From Priestia endophytica DSM 13796 (GTDB lineage: Bacteria > Bacillota > Bacilli > Bacillales > Bacillaceae_H), in the NCBI RefSeq assembly GCF_900115845.1, contig NZ_FOXX01000023.1, positions 1 through 45,130 on the forward strand: a stretch of DNA of 45,130 bases, given 5' to 3'. The notes beneath the pieces were generated by a model that saw only the letters and a list, made by a program, of their open reading frames with translations, made no database searches and was not told where the DNA came from. The position numbers were made by a program, and so were the translations under genes. Below are positions 8,086 through 16,290 of the stretch, in pieces. How positions within the stretch are numbered: the first letter of the stretch is position 1; every line of letters starts with the position of its first letter.

Positions 8086-8406
8086 ATGATGGAGATTAAA
8101 TTTAACGAACAAAACGTACACGACAGTGTTTGCGAATATATAGCGTATCATGAAAAAAATGTTTCTCCTTACGAAGTGTCTGTTGAATTATGTACAGACG
8201 ACTTTGAAGAATTCTATGCTCGTGTAGAATTTGGAGGATATGAAAAAACAATTTATACAAAAGAATTAATTGAAGCCATTCACTTGAACCTTGTTGATAA
8301 ACATAACTTTGACCACAATATGTTAAAAACAGAAGTTACGTTTGCAGAAGGTGAAGGAATTATTGCTTTTGTGAAGGTTGAGAGAGGGCTTAGTTTAGTA
8401 AAATAA
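8086..8406 (+). CDS. Small cytoplasmic hypothetical protein, possibly YxcD/DUF2653-like
   Basis: 106 residues, acidic, with no signal peptide or membrane segment. It begins MMEIKFNEQNVHDSVCEYIAY and continues with alternating polar and hydrophobic strands and an EVSVELCTDDFEEFYARVEF segment. This is reminiscent of the YxcD (DUF2653) family of Bacillus, recalled rather than searched. It lies 11 bp after the secreted protein gene and is followed by a strong terminator, so the two form a two-gene unit. Function unknown. Confidence 0.7.
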   Translation: MMEIKFNEQNVHDSVCEYIAYHEKNVSPYEVSVELCTDDFEEFYARVEFGGYEKTIYTKELIEAIHLNLVDKHNFDHNMLKTEVTFAEGEGIIAFVKVERGLSLVK

Positions 8407-8411
8407 TAGAT

Positions 8412-8445
8412 AAAAAGCATTGAGTGTAACTCAATGCTTTTTTGT
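8412..8445 (+). terminator. Terminator of the two-gene unit 7619-8406
   Basis: AAAAGCATTGAGT pairs with ACTCAATGCTTTT over a 3-nt loop, followed by TT and a T-rich stretch. Confidence 0.9.
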
Positions 8446-8481
8446 TTTGATATGAATGTTTCCTGATGAAGTATATAAATT

Positions 8482-8691
8482 TTAAATATTTAACTCCTCT
8501 ACTACTGTCATAAAATCATATACTCTCTTTATGTTTTGCTTAACACTCCCTTCTACAAACGTATACAGGAAATTAAAAGGTAACAGACACCTTAACAAAC
8601 GTTTAATTCCACCTATAATAACCCAATTTAGAAATGAAAAGGTATATAATGTTTCAGTATTCGGCTTATAACTTCTATATAGAAGACACAA
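8482..8691 (-). CDS. Doubtful small ORF, possible gene remnant
   Basis: A 69-residue frame starting with TTG. The composition looks protein-like: a hydrophobic aromatic middle (FLNWVIIGGIKRLLRCLLPFN) and an amphipathic end. There is no convincing ribosome site before the TTG, and the frame runs into the leader of the divergent CPBP gene. It could be a decayed gene fragment or chance. I do not recognise it. Confidence 0.25.
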   Translation of the reverse strand: MCLLYRSYKPNTETLYTFSFLNWVIIGGIKRLLRCLLPFNFLYTFVEGSVKQNIKRVYDFMTVVEELNI

Positions 8692-8716
8692 TTAATGTTT
8701 GATTGGAGAGAAGGAA

Positions 8717-9448
8717 GTGACGTTAAGAAATATAATTCGTAACCCCTATATTTGGATGTTCATAGGGTTTTTACTAAGCTATTTAGTTTTAGGAAAATGG
8801 GTAGGATATCTATTATTTTATCTAGGAGTTAGTTTACACGGACAGACTTACAACAGTTATTCGCAATTTCGAGCAAATGAGGAAACACTTTTAATTTATC
8901 TTTCGTTTATAATAAATATTTTACGATTTGTCGTCATCTTATTTATTGTTTATAAGACAAAATGGTTTACTCATCGCAAACTTATATTAAAGAAGAAAGA
9001 TTTTCGTTATGCAATCTATGCTTTTTTCATCAAAGCATTCATAAGTATTATACTCGGTATCTTAGCCTCTATCCCTAAAATAGGTGTGTATTTCAATTCA
9101 GGTTCACCTAACCAAGACAAAGTAGAACATCTAATACAAAACTATATTTGGGTAGGCATCCTATTTTCAGTTATCATAGCTCCTCTCACTGAAGAATTTA
9201 TCTTCCGGAAGCTTTTAATTGGAAAACTATTTAAAGATAAGGAATATAGCGGTTTAATCGTTAGTTCTGTACTGTTCGGATCCCTGCATTTAATGGCAGG
9301 ATTCACTTTACCAGGCTTGATTCTATATATTTCATTAGGTTTTATATTAGGGTGGTTATATATTAGAAATAAACGAATAGAAACCTCTATTATTGCTCAT
9401 ATGTTCAACAATTTTATAGGTACAGTAGCTGTTATATTTAAGCCTTAA
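8717..9448 (+). CDS. CPBP-family intramembrane metalloprotease-like protein
   Basis: 243 residues with a GTG start at 8717, preceded by GGAGAGAAGGA; TTG at 8699 is an alternative start upstream of that site. About seven membrane segments are predicted. The three CPBP (Abi/Rce1-like) motifs are present: EEFIFRKLL with paired glutamates, FGSLHLMAGF with histidine, and HMFNN near the C-terminus. Members cleave or modify membrane-associated substrates; in Gram-positive bacteria several lie next to bacteriocin genes for self-immunity. No bacteriocin-like gene is seen here. The gene stands alone, with a palindrome upstream (8672-8685) and a terminator downstream. Confidence 0.85.
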   Translation: MTLRNIIRNPYIWMFIGFLLSYLVLGKWVGYLLFYLGVSLHGQTYNSYSQFRANEETLLIYLSFIINILRFVVILFIVYKTKWFTHRKLILKKKDFRYAIYAFFIKAFISIILGILASIPKIGVYFNSGSPNQDKVEHLIQNYIWVGILFSVIIAPLTEEFIFRKLLIGKLFKDKEYSGLIVSSVLFGSLHLMAGFTLPGLILYISLGFILGWLYIRNKRIETSIIAHMFNNFIGTVAVIFKP

Positions 9449-9467
9449 ATTTACATAATAAACATGT

Positions 9468-9507
9468 AAAAGGCATGGACTCTTTTTTAAAAGAGTTCAC
9501 GCCTTTT
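9468..9507 (+). terminator. Terminator of the CPBP gene
   Basis: AAAAGGCATGGACTCTTTT pairs with AAAAGAGTTCACGCCTTTT with one mismatch and one G-U pair. The flanks are T/A-rich. Confidence 0.8.
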
Positions 9508-9714
9508 CCTCATTTTCCTTACTCTTTATTTTTTCTATTCGTGAGTTTAGTTAGGAGGAAAAATAGAATAGAAGTAAGGATAAATGTGATTCTGAAATCA
9601 CTGAAGAAGAGGATAGAGAATAACTCTTGTTTTTTATCAAGAGCAGCAACTACGACTTGACCAGTAAAGGATGCTTATACCAAAGAGAAGTACCACAATC
9701 TAATTAAGTTTTTG
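9508..9714. other. Intergenic stretch without a recognised gene
   Basis: Between the CPBP terminator and the promoter of the oxidoreductase-tetR unit I see no gene and no clear structure. A 61-codon frame beginning at 9475 runs through the terminator and is not credible. Confidence 0.5.
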
Positions 9715-9743
9715 TTGACATTTTATATAGTGCCATTTATTCT
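9715..9743 (+). promoter_or_regulatory. Promoter of the FAD-oxidoreductase/tetR operon
   Basis: Consensus TTGACA (9715-9720), 17-nt spacer, TATTCT (9738-9743). Transcription would begin at about 9750, inside the palindrome described next. Confidence 0.75.
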
Positions 9744-9749
9744 TTTATT

Positions 9750-9766
9750 GAATGAATCATTCATTC
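9750..9766. promoter_or_regulatory. TetR-type operator
   Basis: GAATGAAT-C-ATTCATTC is a perfect 8+1+8 palindrome lying at the expected transcription start. Its size and GAATGAnT half-sites are typical for TetR/AcrR repressors. The tetR gene in the same operon is the obvious candidate for binding, giving autoregulation. Confidence 0.75.
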
Positions 9767-9836
9767 TAAAATTGTTTTTTCATTACAATCTAATTTATTA
9801 TTAACAGTTTTACAAATGAGTATATTGGGGGCTATA

Positions 9837-11330
9837 ATGATGATCAAAACAGGGGTATCATTTAAAAAAGGCAATTGGGAAAAAGCAATTGTAATTGGTG
9901 GAGGAATGGCTGGATTACTCTCTGCAAGAGTACTTTCTGATTATTATGCAGAAGTCCTTATCATAGAAAAAGATGATCTACCTGTGAAACCGGAAATTCG
10001 TGCAGGTACTCCTCAAGCTTTTCACCCACATCGATTTACACCTCGAGGTAAAATGATAATAGAACGACTCTTCCCTGGATTTAATGATGAATTATTAACT
10101 TGCGGCGCTCCATCTACACAGAATAAAATGATTCACCAGACTAATCAATATGGATCCCTTGTAATGTCCAATACAGAAAATGATGCAACATTCAGCAGAG
10201 CTCTGCTTGAGTGGGTATGTCGTCAGCGTGTGAAAAAGATTTCAAATGTTCAGTTTCTTACAAAGGTTGACGTAATCGGCTTACTAATGACATCAGATCA
10301 AACAGTTGTAACAGGTGTCCATATACGAGAGCGAGAACAACTAGGGCAGCAGAAAACACTTGGTGCTGACCTAGTAATTGATACTAGTGGCCGTTCCTCT
10401 AAATTGGGAAAATGGCTACAACACCTCGGATTTGATGTACCAAATCCTGATATCCTCAAAGTCTCGCTTGGTTACAGCACTCGCCATTACAAGATTCCCT
10501 CTCATTTGTCAGTAAAATGGGATGTCATTCGAATTGCAGGAGATCCTTCCAATAGGACTTTAACTGGGGTATTTTCCACAATTGAGAATAATATAGCTGA
10601 AACAGTACTTTATAGTCCTGGCGGGCATTATCCAACCACGAATGTCGATGAGTATGAACAAGAGATTGCAAAGCTGGCTGATCCATTAATAGCAGAAGTG
10701 TTGCAAGAGCTTGAACCAATTACAGTTCCTAGAGGTTATAGAGTTACTGAATTATTCCGTCAACACTTTGAAGAAATGGAGCAATGGCCATCAGGATTAT
10801 TGGTTTTAGGAGATGCTTTCTGCAATTTTGATCCGATTTTCGGTCAAGGAATTACAATGGCTGCAATAGAAGTAGAAATGTTAGAATCGTGCTTGCGTGA
10901 ACAACGAAATTATCCCTTGCCTTATTTTGAACGTAACCTGCTTCAAAAAATGAATGAAATTGTTGAACCTGCCTGGTGGTTGAATTGTGTTGCTGATCTA
11001 CCATGGAAAGGAGTATCATATGTAGGAACACCGCTGAAGGGGATTGAATTTGCCCAAAAATACTTTGAATTATATATTAAACATGCCACTACCAAACGTA
11101 ATTTTGAACTATATGGTTTGTATTGGGCGGTGAATACTTTACTTTTACCGCTAGATAAAATAATAAATTCGCAAATGCTAGCAGCCATTCTTGCTTCTGA
11201 AGAAACATCTTCTGAAAGTAAAGAATTGCTCTGTGAACTCTCAAAGGCATCTGGTCAGACACTTGATGAACAATTGTCTCAGCTTATATCCCCCTTTCCC
11301 TCAACAGCTTATGAACATTTGAATGCTTAA
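9837..11330 (+). CDS. FAD-dependent oxidoreductase / monooxygenase of unknown substrate
   Basis: 497 residues with the ATG at 9837, which is preceded by a G-run (9826-9831); an ATG at 9816 has no ribosome site. AIVIGGGMAGLLSARVL at 17-33 is the FAD-binding dinucleotide fold. DTSGRSSKLGKWL near 182 and LVLGDAFCNFDPIFGQGITMAA near 322 (GD motif) mark the group-A flavoprotein monooxygenase/geranylgeranyl-reductase-like superfamily. The central part is the substrate domain and gives no clue to the compound. It shares an operon with a TetR regulator and a TetR-type operator, the usual arrangement for inducible detoxification or tailoring enzymes. Substrate and reaction are not known. Confidence 0.85.
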   Translation: MMIKTGVSFKKGNWEKAIVIGGGMAGLLSARVLSDYYAEVLIIEKDDLPVKPEIRAGTPQAFHPHRFTPRGKMIIERLFPGFNDELLTCGAPSTQNKMIHQTNQYGSLVMSNTENDATFSRALLEWVCRQRVKKISNVQFLTKVDVIGLLMTSDQTVVTGVHIREREQLGQQKTLGADLVIDTSGRSSKLGKWLQHLGFDVPNPDILKVSLGYSTRHYKIPSHLSVKWDVIRIAGDPSNRTLTGVFSTIENNIAETVLYSPGGHYPTTNVDEYEQEIAKLADPLIAEVLQELEPITVPRGYRVTELFRQHFEEMEQWPSGLLVLGDAFCNFDPIFGQGITMAAIEVEMLESCLREQRNYPLPYFERNLLQKMNEIVEPAWWLNCVADLPWKGVSYVGTPLKGIEFAQKYFELYIKHATTKRNFELYGLYWAVNTLLLPLDKIINSQMLAAILASEETSSESKELLCELSKASGQTLDEQLSQLISPFPSTAYEHLNA

Positions 11331-11362
11331 TAATAATGAAAATAATCTAGGAGTGAAACATC

Positions 11363-11962
11363 ATTGCACCTTTAAACGAAGAACAATTGCAGCAAATTCG
11401 TGATGAAAGAAAAGAACAAATTATAGAAGCAGCCCTTAAGGTCTTTGCTCGACGAGGAATTATTGGCACGAAAATGAGCATGATCGCTAGTGAAGCTGGA
11501 ATAAGTGCTGGGCTTCTCTACCGCTATTTTAATTCCAAAGACGAACTATTTACTACACTCGTTCAGCAAGCAATAGACGAATCTATTGCCGGAATCAAGA
11601 GCATCTATCAACTACCTGGAACTCCATTAGATAAAATAAAAAATTTAACCGCTGAGATACTCAATGAAGGTTCTCAACTTTATTTCATGTTGATGCATCA
11701 CGCTCGTACGTCAGATGAAGTACCCATAACTGCCCAAAAGCTTATTGAGGAAAATACAATGAAGACTTACATCGACATATTGGAACCCCTATTCATTGAA
11801 GGTCAGGAGAAAGGGGAAATTGCAGAAGATAATCCTAGTGAACTGATATCATGCTATTTATCGCTTCTTTCCGGACTAATGACGTTGAATATTCAGGGAG
11901 ATGAAAATTATCAGATACCAAAAGTCGATTTATTATTAAGATTTATAGTAAGGCCTTCTTAA
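11363..11962 (+). CDS. TetR/AcrR-family regulator with a non-standard start codon
   Basis: About 199 residues if translation starts at ATT 11363. The helix-turn-helix lies in residues 28-60 (KMSMIASEAGISAGLLYRYFNSKDELF); the ligand domain follows. The in-frame sequence before the first ordinary start (TTG 11387) reads APLNEEQLQQIRDERKEQI, which is the N-terminus I expect for this TetR subgroup. The ribosome site TAGGAG (11348-11353) is 9 nt before ATT and 33 nt before TTG. An in-frame stop at 11354-11356 rules out a longer form. It follows the oxidoreductase by 32 bp and probably represses the operon through the palindrome at 9750. Confidence 0.88.
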   Translation: MAPLNEEQLQQIRDERKEQIIEAALKVFARRGIIGTKMSMIASEAGISAGLLYRYFNSKDELFTTLVQQAIDESIAGIKSIYQLPGTPLDKIKNLTAEILNEGSQLYFMLMHHARTSDEVPITAQKLIEENTMKTYIDILEPLFIEGQEKGEIAEDNPSELISCYLSLLSGLMTLNIQGDENYQIPKVDLLLRFIVRPS

Positions 11963-11970
11963 CAATGAAA

Positions 11971-12072
11971 AGCTCAAGGTGCTAGTCTTTGGGCGACAAG
12001 CATATGCCGATGCGACTAGATGAATTTTTATCCTTTCGGTTTATTACCCAAGGTTCTATTGCCTTGGGAGCT
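11971..12072. repeat. Structured intergenic element downstream of tetR
   Basis: AGCTC-AAGG (11971-11979) can pair with CCTTGGGAGCT (12062-12072). CTAGTC (11982-11987) pairs with GACTAG (12014-12019), and GCAT/ATGC forms a small hairpin inside. CCCAAGG (12047-12053) can instead pair with CCTTGGG (12062-12068), so the 3' arm has two exclusive partners. No T-run follows directly. It could be a dispersed repeat, a structured 3' UTR or an RNA gene; I cannot identify it. Confidence 0.4.
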
Positions 12073-12090
12073 GACAACAAAATCTCTATT

Positions 12091-12122
12091 TAAAAAGAGC
12101 CTTCCGACTCAGGAAAGGCTCT
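12091..12122 (-). terminator. Terminator of dgkB-rlmCD
   Basis: On minus, AGAGCCTTTCC pairs with GGAAGGCTCT (one bulged base) and five Ts follow. It may also end transcripts from tetR, although its plus-strand T-run is poor. Confidence 0.8.
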
Positions 12123-12146
12123 CTATTCACTGTTATATCCTTTAAT

Positions 12147-13523
12147 CTAATCTTTCCTTACAAGTAGTGCACAGCACTCCACATGCGTCGTATGCGGGAA
12201 CATATCAACAGGTTGAACCTCAACTGTCTTGTATCCGCCTTCCTCTAGCACCTGCAAGTCTCTCGCAAGCGTTCCAGGGTTACAAGATACATAGACAACG
12301 CGGTTTGGCTTCATGTCGATGATTGTGTTTAATAACGCCTCATCACAGCCTTTACGCGGTGGATCCACAACAAGTGTGTCAGCGCTAATTCCTTTTTTGT
12401 ACCATGCAGGAATAACTTCTTCTGCTTTTCCTGCTTCAAATTCTGCGTTTGTAATGTCATTTAATTCAGCATTGCGCTTCGCATCTTCAATTGCTTCTGG
12501 AATGATTTCAACACCATACACTTTCTTTGCCTTTTGTGCAAGGAATAGAGAGATTGTTCCGATACCACAGTAAGCATCAATAACTTCTTCTTCTCCTTGT
12601 AGGTCAGCGTACTCTAATGCTTTGTCATAGAGCACTTTCGTTTGTGTTGGGTTCACTTGATAAAATGAACGAGCTGAGATGGCAAACTTAATGTCGCCAA
12701 TGTTGTCGTAAATATATTCTTCGCCCCATAGCACAGTTGTTTCGTCACCCATAATGACGTTTGTTTTCTTCGAGTTCACGTTTTGAACAATTGATTTTAG
12801 CTGCGGCAGACGCGCTCTTAGTTCTTCGATGACTTTATTTTTGTTTGGAAGCTCTTTTGTACGAGTGACAAGCACAACCATTTGTTCCCCAGTAGTCGCC
12901 CCGTAGCGGACCATAACATGGCGAAGTGTCCCTTTATGCTTTGTTTCGTCATAAGCACGAATACCGTACTTTGAGCAGATTTCACGGACAGCTTGAACAA
13001 CGTCATCATTTTGTTCTTGCTGGATCATACATCGTTCAATATCAATAATGTCGTGACTGCGCTGTTTGTAAAACCCTGCAACAAGTCCGCCTTCACTTTC
13101 ACCTACAGGTACTTGTGCTTTATTTCGGTAATTCCATGGATCTTCCATTCCAAGTGTTGGATGTACCGTAACGTCTTTAATATTGCCAAGGCGAGCAAGC
13201 ACTTCTTTTACTTGCTTTGTTTTGTAGTCAAGCTGTGCTTCATATTTCAAATGCTGAAGCTGACAGCCGCCACACTGTTTGTATACTGGGCAAGGCGGCT
13301 CTGTACGGAAGCGGCTTTCTTTTGTTGTTTCCATCATTCTGCCGATTGCAAAGCCTTTTTTCACTTTGATAATCTTCACGTTTCCTTCTTCTTCTGGAAG
13401 CGCATTTTGAACAAAAATAGGGAAGCCGTCCACTTTTGCGACGCCTGCTCCTTCATGTGTTAAGTCTTCAAACTTAACCGTAACATATTGATTTTTCTCA
13501 ACAGGTGGTGTTAGCTTAGCCAT
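12147..13523 (-). CDS. rlmCD: 23S rRNA (uracil-C5)-methyltransferase RlmCD
   Basis: 458 residues, the length of B. subtilis YefA/RlmCD, which makes m5U747 and m5U1939 in 23S rRNA. A TRAM RNA-binding domain fills residues 8-65. Cys78, Cys84, Cys87 and Cys165 form the [4Fe-4S] site of RlmD-type enzymes. The SAM fold carries [12 protein letters not shown] near 317 and DPPRKGC near 387. The catalytic cysteine is Cys414 in [10 protein letters not shown]. It starts 3 bp after dgkB ends, so both are in one transcript, as in other Bacillus genomes. No key residue is missing. Confidence 0.95.
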   Translation of the reverse strand: MAKLTPPVEKNQYVTVKFEDLTHEGAGVAKVDGFPIFVQNALPEEEGNVKIIKVKKGFAIGRMMETTKESRFRTEPPCPVYKQCGGCQLQHLKYEAQLDYKTKQVKEVLARLGNIKDVTVHPTLGMEDPWNYRNKAQVPVGESEGGLVAGFYKQRSHDIIDIERCMIQQEQNDDVVQAVREICSKYGIRAYDETKHKGTLRHVMVRYGATTGEQMVVLVTRTKELPNKNKVIEELRARLPQLKSIVQNVNSKKTNVIMGDETTVLWGEEYIYDNIGDIKFAISARSFYQVNPTQTKVLYDKALEYADLQGEEEVIDAYCGIGTISLFLAQKAKKVYGVEIIPEAIEDAKRNAELNDITNAEFEAGKAEEVIPAWYKKGISADTLVVDPPRKGCDEALLNTIIDMKPNRVVYVSCNPGTLARDLQVLEEGGYKTVEVQPVDMFPHTTHVECCALLVRKD

Positions 13524-13526
13524 TTA

Positions 13527-14492
13527 TTAAACATCCTTCAGTTCATTTTCCATGTTCAATTCTTTTTCTTTATCTCGAATTTCCTGCGCTTTCTCTTTTG
13601 GCATATACACATTAATATGACGATACATATTCACAAACTCTCCTGGAAGCAGTCCGCCAAATTCGCCGTCTAAGTTAAGCTGCATTTTCTCTTCTGTACT
13701 AATTTTTACTCTGTTCGCTTTTGTATAAATCACGTGGGAATCATGCATATGCTCACCTCGTAGTGCAAGGGTCGCAACGCGAATGAACTCCGCTAAGTTT
13801 GCTTTCTTTAAAATAAGCAAGTCAAATAAGCCATCATTTAAAGAGGAATCTGGTGCTAATTTTTCAAATCCACCAACCGAGTTTGTAAGTGATACGAGAA
13901 AAAGCATAACTTCTCCATCGTAAACACGTCCATCATATTCAATTCTTACATTTGTTGGTTTGATGAACGGAAGCATCTCCATTCCTTTTAAGTAATAAGC
14001 AAGCTGACCAAGCATTGTTTTTGTTTTGCTTGGTACTTCATATGTTAGCTCTGTTAGCTTACCTCCGCCTGCAATGTTAATAAAATAATGGGTGTTTCCT
14101 TCATTTGTTACACAGCCAAGGTCAATTGGCATTGCTTCACCATCTGTAATGGCTTGGCATGCGCCCATAATTGTTCTTGGGATATTTAAAGCACGAGCAA
14201 AGTCATTTGTTGTGCCAACAGGAATTACGCCAAGGTTTGGACGGTTCTCTTTTCCAGCCATACCGTTTACAACTTCATTAATTGTTCCATCTCCACCAGC
14301 TGCAACGATGAGATCATAGCCGCGTTCAACCGCAACCTCAGCTGCAACAGTTGCATCTCCTGCACATGTTGTTGCATGACAAGATGTCTCATACCCGGCT
14401 TGTTCGAAATGCTGAAGCACTTCTGCTAGATTTTTTTTAATTAATTCACGCCCAGATGTTGGGTTATAAATAATTCTTGCACGTTTCATCAT
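13527..14492 (-). CDS. dgkB: Diacylglycerol kinase DgkB (YerQ)
   Basis: Soluble lipid kinase that phosphorylates diacylglycerol released during lipoteichoic acid synthesis, returning it to phosphatidate. 321 residues, slightly longer than the roughly 300 typical, with an extended charged C-terminus (KEKAQEIRDKEKELNMENE). YNPTSGRE at 9-16 and the catalytic GGDGTINEVVNG loop from 66 define the DAGK catalytic domain. PVGTTNDFARAL completes the nucleotide site. ATG 14492 and ATG 14489 are both possible starts. It precedes rlmCD by 3 bp in an operon. Confidence 0.94.
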   Translation of the reverse strand: MMKRARIIYNPTSGRELIKKNLAEVLQHFEQAGYETSCHATTCAGDATVAAEVAVERGYDLIVAAGGDGTINEVVNGMAGKENRPNLGVIPVGTTNDFARALNIPRTIMGACQAITDGEAMPIDLGCVTNEGNTHYFINIAGGGKLTELTYEVPSKTKTMLGQLAYYLKGMEMLPFIKPTNVRIEYDGRVYDGEVMLFLVSLTNSVGGFEKLAPDSSLNDGLFDLLILKKANLAEFIRVATLALRGEHMHDSHVIYTKANRVKISTEEKMQLNLDGEFGGLLPGEFVNMYRHINVYMPKEKAQEIRDKEKELNMENELKDV

Positions 14493-14613
14493 ACATCATC
14501 CCACTAATTAGATTTTTCGTTCTTCTATATACAAAGAGATCTGTTTATGATCGTGTTACTACTATTGTCTCCAATATATCGTAAGTAAAACTTCTCTTCT
14601 AAAAGCGCCCTAA
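14493..14613. other. Upstream region of dgkB
   Basis: AT-rich DNA between dgkB and the folded element at 14614. It should hold the dgkB-rlmCD promoter, but I cannot point to a clear -35/-10 pair. No gene is seen. Confidence 0.4.
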
Positions 14614-14691
14614 ATCCCCAAAAGCTTAGTTTAAGCTCTTACTGCCCGTTGACCTTACAATATAAGCCTCAACCGGCAGTAAGATGGGGAT
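14614..14691. ncRNA. Candidate three-way-junction RNA or repeat element
   Basis: ATCCCCA (14614-14620) pairs perfectly with TGGGGAT (14685-14691). Two abutting hairpins lie between them: AGCTTA-GTT-TAAGCT (14623-14637), and CTTACTGCCCGTTGA (14638-14652) pairing with TCAACCGGCAGTAAG (14669-14683), one mismatch, with CTTA/TAAG pairing inside its loop. Nearly every base between 14614 and 14691 is in a helix. Either strand can fold this way. No known RNA family is recognised; a miniature transposable element is the main alternative. Confidence 0.4.
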
Positions 14692-14779
14692 GCTCGCCTG
14701 TTTAGTTTCCAAACGTTAGTATATCGCGAAAAACTGAACCCTTCAACTCACAAGACATAGTAAAGGATAGAATGTTTCC

Positions 14780-14822
14780 CAAAAAAAGAAACACAACGGC
14801 CACGAGATGGTCGTGACCGTTG
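14780..14822 (-). terminator. Terminator of the gatCAB operon
   Basis: On minus, CAACGGTCACGA pairs with TCGTGGCCGTTG (one G-U pair) and a T-rich run including seven Ts follows. Confidence 0.9.
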
Positions 14823-14845
14823 CTTTCATTTAAACAAACGTTTGA

Positions 14846-16276
14846 CTAACGTTTTTTAATTTCTTCAAGTAAAATTTTGTTAACCATCGGAGGGTTTGCT
14901 TGCCCTTTTGATGCTTTCATAATTTGACCAACAAGGAAGCCGATTGCACGATCTTTCCCATTTTTGAAGTCATCGATGGATTGCGGATTGCTATCAAGCG
15001 CGTCTGTTACAAATTTACGAAGTGTTTCTTCGTCTGAAATCTGAACAAGACCTTGCTTTTTCACAAACTCGTGTGGATCTCCACCGTCTTTGATAATGTG
15101 CTGGAATACTTTTTTCGCAATTTTAGAGGAAATAGTTCCTTCTTCAATAAGTTTGATCATACCAGCTAGATTCTTTGGTGTTAGAGCCGTTTCACCAAGC
15201 TCTTGGTTGTTTTTGTTAAGGTATGCTGATACTTCACCCATTAGCCAGTTTGACACTTGTTTTGCATCTGCTTCTTGTGCGATTGTCTCTTCAAAGAAAT
15301 CGGACATTTCTTTTGTAAGAGTTAACACGTGAGCATCATATGATGGAAGACCAAGCTCTTTGACATAGCGCTCTTGGCGTGCGTCTGGAAGCTCTGGAAT
15401 GCTTGCGCGAATGCTCTCTTTCCACTCATCATCGATATAAAGCTCAACAAGGTCTGGTTCTGGGAAGTAGCGATAGTCGTCAGATCCTTCTTTTACACGC
15501 ATAAGAATTGTTTTCTTTGTTGCTTCATCATAGCGGCGTGTTTCTTGTTCAATTAAGCCACCTGAAAGAAGTACTTGCGCTTGACGCTTTTCTTCGTATT
15601 CAAGTCCTTTTTGCACATACGTGAAAGAGTTTAAGTTTTTAAGCTCTGACTTTGTTCCGAACTTCTCTTGACCGTACGGACGAAGGGAAATGTTCGCATC
15701 ACAGCGAAGAGAACCTTCTTCCATTTTACAGTCTGAAACGCCTGTATATTGGATAATCGATTTTAACTTTTCAAGGTATGCGTATGCTTCTTCTGGTGAA
15801 CGCATATCTGCTTCAGATACAATTTCAACAAGTGGTGTACCTTGACGGTTAAAGTCAACTAAAGAATAACCGTTGCCTGAGTGAGTTAACTTACCAGCAT
15901 CTTCTTCAAGGTGAAGACGGTTGATGCGGATACGTTTCTTCTCACCTTTTACTTCAATATCAATCCAGCCGTTCTCACCGATTGGCTTATCAAATTGTGA
16001 AATTTGGTATGCTTTTGGGTTATCTGGATAAAAGTAGTTTTTACGATCAAACTTTGTGTCAGTAGCAATTTCACAGTTTAGTGCCATTGCTGCTTTCATC
16101 GCAAATTCTACCGCTCTTTTATTTAAAACAGGTAAAACACCTGGATATCCTAAATCAATTACGCTCGTGTTTGCATTTGGCTCAGAGCCGAATGCATTCG
16201 GGCTTGCGGAAAAGATTTTAGAATCTGTTTTTAACTCAACGTGTACTTCAAGACCGATAATCGTTTCAAAATTCAT
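14846..16276 (-). CDS. gatB: Asp-tRNA(Asn)/Glu-tRNA(Gln) amidotransferase subunit B
   Basis: Converts mischarged Glu-tRNA(Gln) and Asp-tRNA(Asn) by phosphorylating the side-chain carboxylate before amidation, using ammonia from GatA. 476 residues, the normal length. It opens with the signature [16 protein letters not shown]; the catalytic cradle holds DLGYPGVLP and [19 protein letters not shown]. The tail domain (about 330-476) ends with [23 protein letters not shown], which binds tRNA. It is last in gatC-gatA-gatB with 14 bp to gatA. Presence of GatCAB is typical of Bacillus, which lacks GlnRS. Confidence 0.97.
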   Translation of the reverse strand: MNFETIIGLEVHVELKTDSKIFSASPNAFGSEPNANTSVIDLGYPGVLPVLNKRAVEFAMKAAMALNCEIATDTKFDRKNYFYPDNPKAYQISQFDKPIGENGWIDIEVKGEKKRIRINRLHLEEDAGKLTHSGNGYSLVDFNRQGTPLVEIVSEADMRSPEEAYAYLEKLKSIIQYTGVSDCKMEEGSLRCDANISLRPYGQEKFGTKSELKNLNSFTYVQKGLEYEEKRQAQVLLSGGLIEQETRRYDEATKKTILMRVKEGSDDYRYFPEPDLVELYIDDEWKESIRASIPELPDARQERYVKELGLPSYDAHVLTLTKEMSDFFEETIAQEADAKQVSNWLMGEVSAYLNKNNQELGETALTPKNLAGMIKLIEEGTISSKIAKKVFQHIIKDGGDPHEFVKKQGLVQISDEETLRKFVTDALDSNPQSIDDFKNGKDRAIGFLVGQIMKASKGQANPPMVNKILLEEIKKR

Positions 16277-16290
16277 CTCTTTTTCACCCC

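Noticed and set aside
9475-9660. 61-codon frame after the CPBP gene
   Set aside because: It runs through a terminator hairpin, has no ribosome site and has a composition unlike a protein.
9837-11962. FAD-oxidoreductase/TetR as a known named resistance system such as tetX
   Set aside because: The fold fits the superfamily, but no segment is specific enough to assign a tetracycline or rifampicin substrate.
13000-13463. Long antisense frames within rlmCD, gatB, purL and the 5'-nucleotidase
   Set aside because: They lie opposite well-identified genes, have no ribosome sites and show no recognisable domains.
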